A stretch of 64,000 bases of DNA. It comes from RHLJ01 sp048058975. Lineage in GTDB: Bacteria > Bacteroidota > Rhodothermia > Balneolales > Balneolaceae. Below the pieces are notes generated by a model. It ran no database searches, was not told where the DNA came from, and saw nothing but the letters and a program-made list of their open reading frames with translations. Location of the stretch: assembly GCA_048058975.1 (NCBI GenBank), contig JBLLNP010000023.1, positions 13,095 through 77,094 on the forward strand, written 5' to 3'. Of the stretch, positions 63,277-64,000 are shown in pieces (the first letter of the stretch is position 1; each line of letters begins with the position of its first letter). Both the position numbers and the translations under genes were made by a program.

Positions 63277-63996
63277 ATGGATACCATGAAAAAGACTATA
63301 AGCTATATACTTGGATTACTATTATTTCCAACTTTAATCTTCGCTCAATATTCCGCAAGTGACGCCTCATCAGGGATTACTTTCAGCTCCTCGAACATAA
63401 TGCAAAACTTAAACCCAACGGATGTCAAAGGCACCCCTTATTATGGTGATGAAATAAAAGAAGGAAGAGTATATCTCCCAAATGAAAAGAAAACTGAGGT
63501 ACTGGAACTGGTAATTAATCTTGAAGAAAATCTTCTTTTATTCAAAGAAGATGACGTTTACAAAATATTCAATCCGGCAATAATCAAAGGGATTGAAATT
63601 TACGATGATTATAGACAGCCGGAAGACTTTTTTGTTATCGGATTTTCCAGCCCGGAAAATGATATTATGACAACATCTTTTCTAAGAGTTGTATATAATG
63701 GAGATATAAAAATGCTTGCCCATCACTCTGTAGAATATGACCGGGGAAACTTCAGAGATCCTATTACAAACAGAGTTACTTCTGAGTATAAGAAAAAAGA
63801 AACCTACTATATTGTTAGAGAAGATGGAGGGTTCGTAAAAACCCGTTTACGGCTCAAAGATATACTCAAAGACATAGGTGAATATGAAAAAGAACTCAAA
63901 GACTTCGCCAAAAAAAATAAGATCAAAGGTAAAAGCGAGACAGACGCGTTCAAAATTCTTGAGTACTATGACTCTTTAAAAAAAGAAAACTCCTAA
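63277..63996 (+). CDS. Secreted protein of unknown function
   Basis: A 239-residue exported protein with signal peptide MKKTISYILGLLLFPTLIFAQ. The mature part is beta-rich (YYGDEIKEGRVYLPNEKKTEVLELVINLEENLLLFKEDDVYKIFNPAIIKGIEIYDD) and ends in a Lys-rich helical tail. The LFKEDD/KIFNP pattern is common in Bacteroidetes-type secreted proteins that have no assigned role. ATG 63277 is used, but 63286 (MKKT) is equally possible; the TTG at 63247 is unlikely. It is last in the visible operon, 58 bases after the SGNH gene. Confidence 0.65.
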   Translation: MDTMKKTISYILGLLLFPTLIFAQYSASDASSGITFSSSNIMQNLNPTDVKGTPYYGDEIKEGRVYLPNEKKTEVLELVINLEENLLLFKEDDVYKIFNPAIIKGIEIYDDYRQPEDFFVIGFSSPENDIMTTSFLRVVYNGDIKMLAHHSVEYDRGNFRDPITNRVTSEYKKKETYYIVREDGGFVKTRLRLKDILKDIGEYEKELKDFAKKNKIKGKSETDAFKILEYYDSLKKENS

Positions 63997-64000
63997 AGCA

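Overview
The window is a chromosomal segment of a Gram-negative bacterium that most likely belongs to the Balneolaceae (Balneolota/Rhodothermota). This is inference from gene content: many lipoproteins and outer-membrane proteins, few Shine-Dalgarno sequences, a 284-residue primary sigma factor without region 1.1, a clade II nitrous oxide reductase cluster, a two-component regulator-propeller sensor kinase, and interspersed palindromic repeats between genes. There is no rRNA, tRNA, prophage or CRISPR array that I can see.

Region by region: 1-6.0 kb holds a cut-off FtsX-type permease, an OmpA/glycine-zipper lipoprotein, CorA, a FadL-type porin and a Tyr/Ser/Arg-rich lipoprotein. 6.1-9.6 kb is a propeller sensor kinase with its NarL-type response regulator. 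10.8-18.1 kb is a complete clade II nos cluster (cytochrome c, FAS1 lipoprotein, nosZ, nosB-like, nosL, nosD, nosF, nosY) read away from a divergent three-cysteine Rrf2 regulator, with a palindrome between them. 18.1-29.8 kb has rpoD, deoB (carrying an in-frame palindromic insertion), a GAF/degenerate-GGDEF protein, pepF, two DinB-like proteins and a carbamoyltransferase-DUF5989-SxtJ cassette; the 49-codon DUF5989 gene is easily missed. 29.9-44.5 kb is housekeeping: yicC-gmk-rpoZ-coaBC, a lipase, ppa, surE-panB-fabZ-menG, comF, a RodZ-like protein, ligA and ald.

45.7-48.8 kb is a mobile-element scar. A Y1 (IS200-like) transposase gene is flanked by hairpin modules and preceded by 205-bp tandem units, each carrying a copy of the last ~58 bp of the neighbouring acetyl-CoA synthetase gene. 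acs itself has a one-base frameshift near its 5' end. 48.8-52.6 kb encodes the ligase-associated helicase and PdeM endonuclease.

52.6-58.6 kb is the most unusual locus: an ECF sigma factor, five perfectly identical 227-bp tandem copies of a 62-residue lipoprotein gene, a TPR-CHAT (caspase-like) protein with a probable signal peptide and a C-terminal membrane anchor, and a membrane anti-sigma-like protein with periplasmic TPRs. Three copies of the same sequence, TGTAAC-N17-CTCTT, lie in front of the lipoprotein array (two) and the anti-sigma gene (one). They look like promoters of this sigma factor. I propose an envelope-located, ECF-controlled lipoprotein/caspase-like protease system. A downstream plus-strand operon (TlpA-like lipoprotein, GH3, HD hydrolase, SGNH hydrolase, secreted unknown) follows.

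Four genes between 48.5 and 62.6 kb (acs, TPR-CHAT, tlpA-like, SGNH) each need one single-base correction in or next to a short homopolymer to read through, whereas I saw no such case in the first 46 kb. Sequencing or assembly error is a serious possibility for that half of the window.
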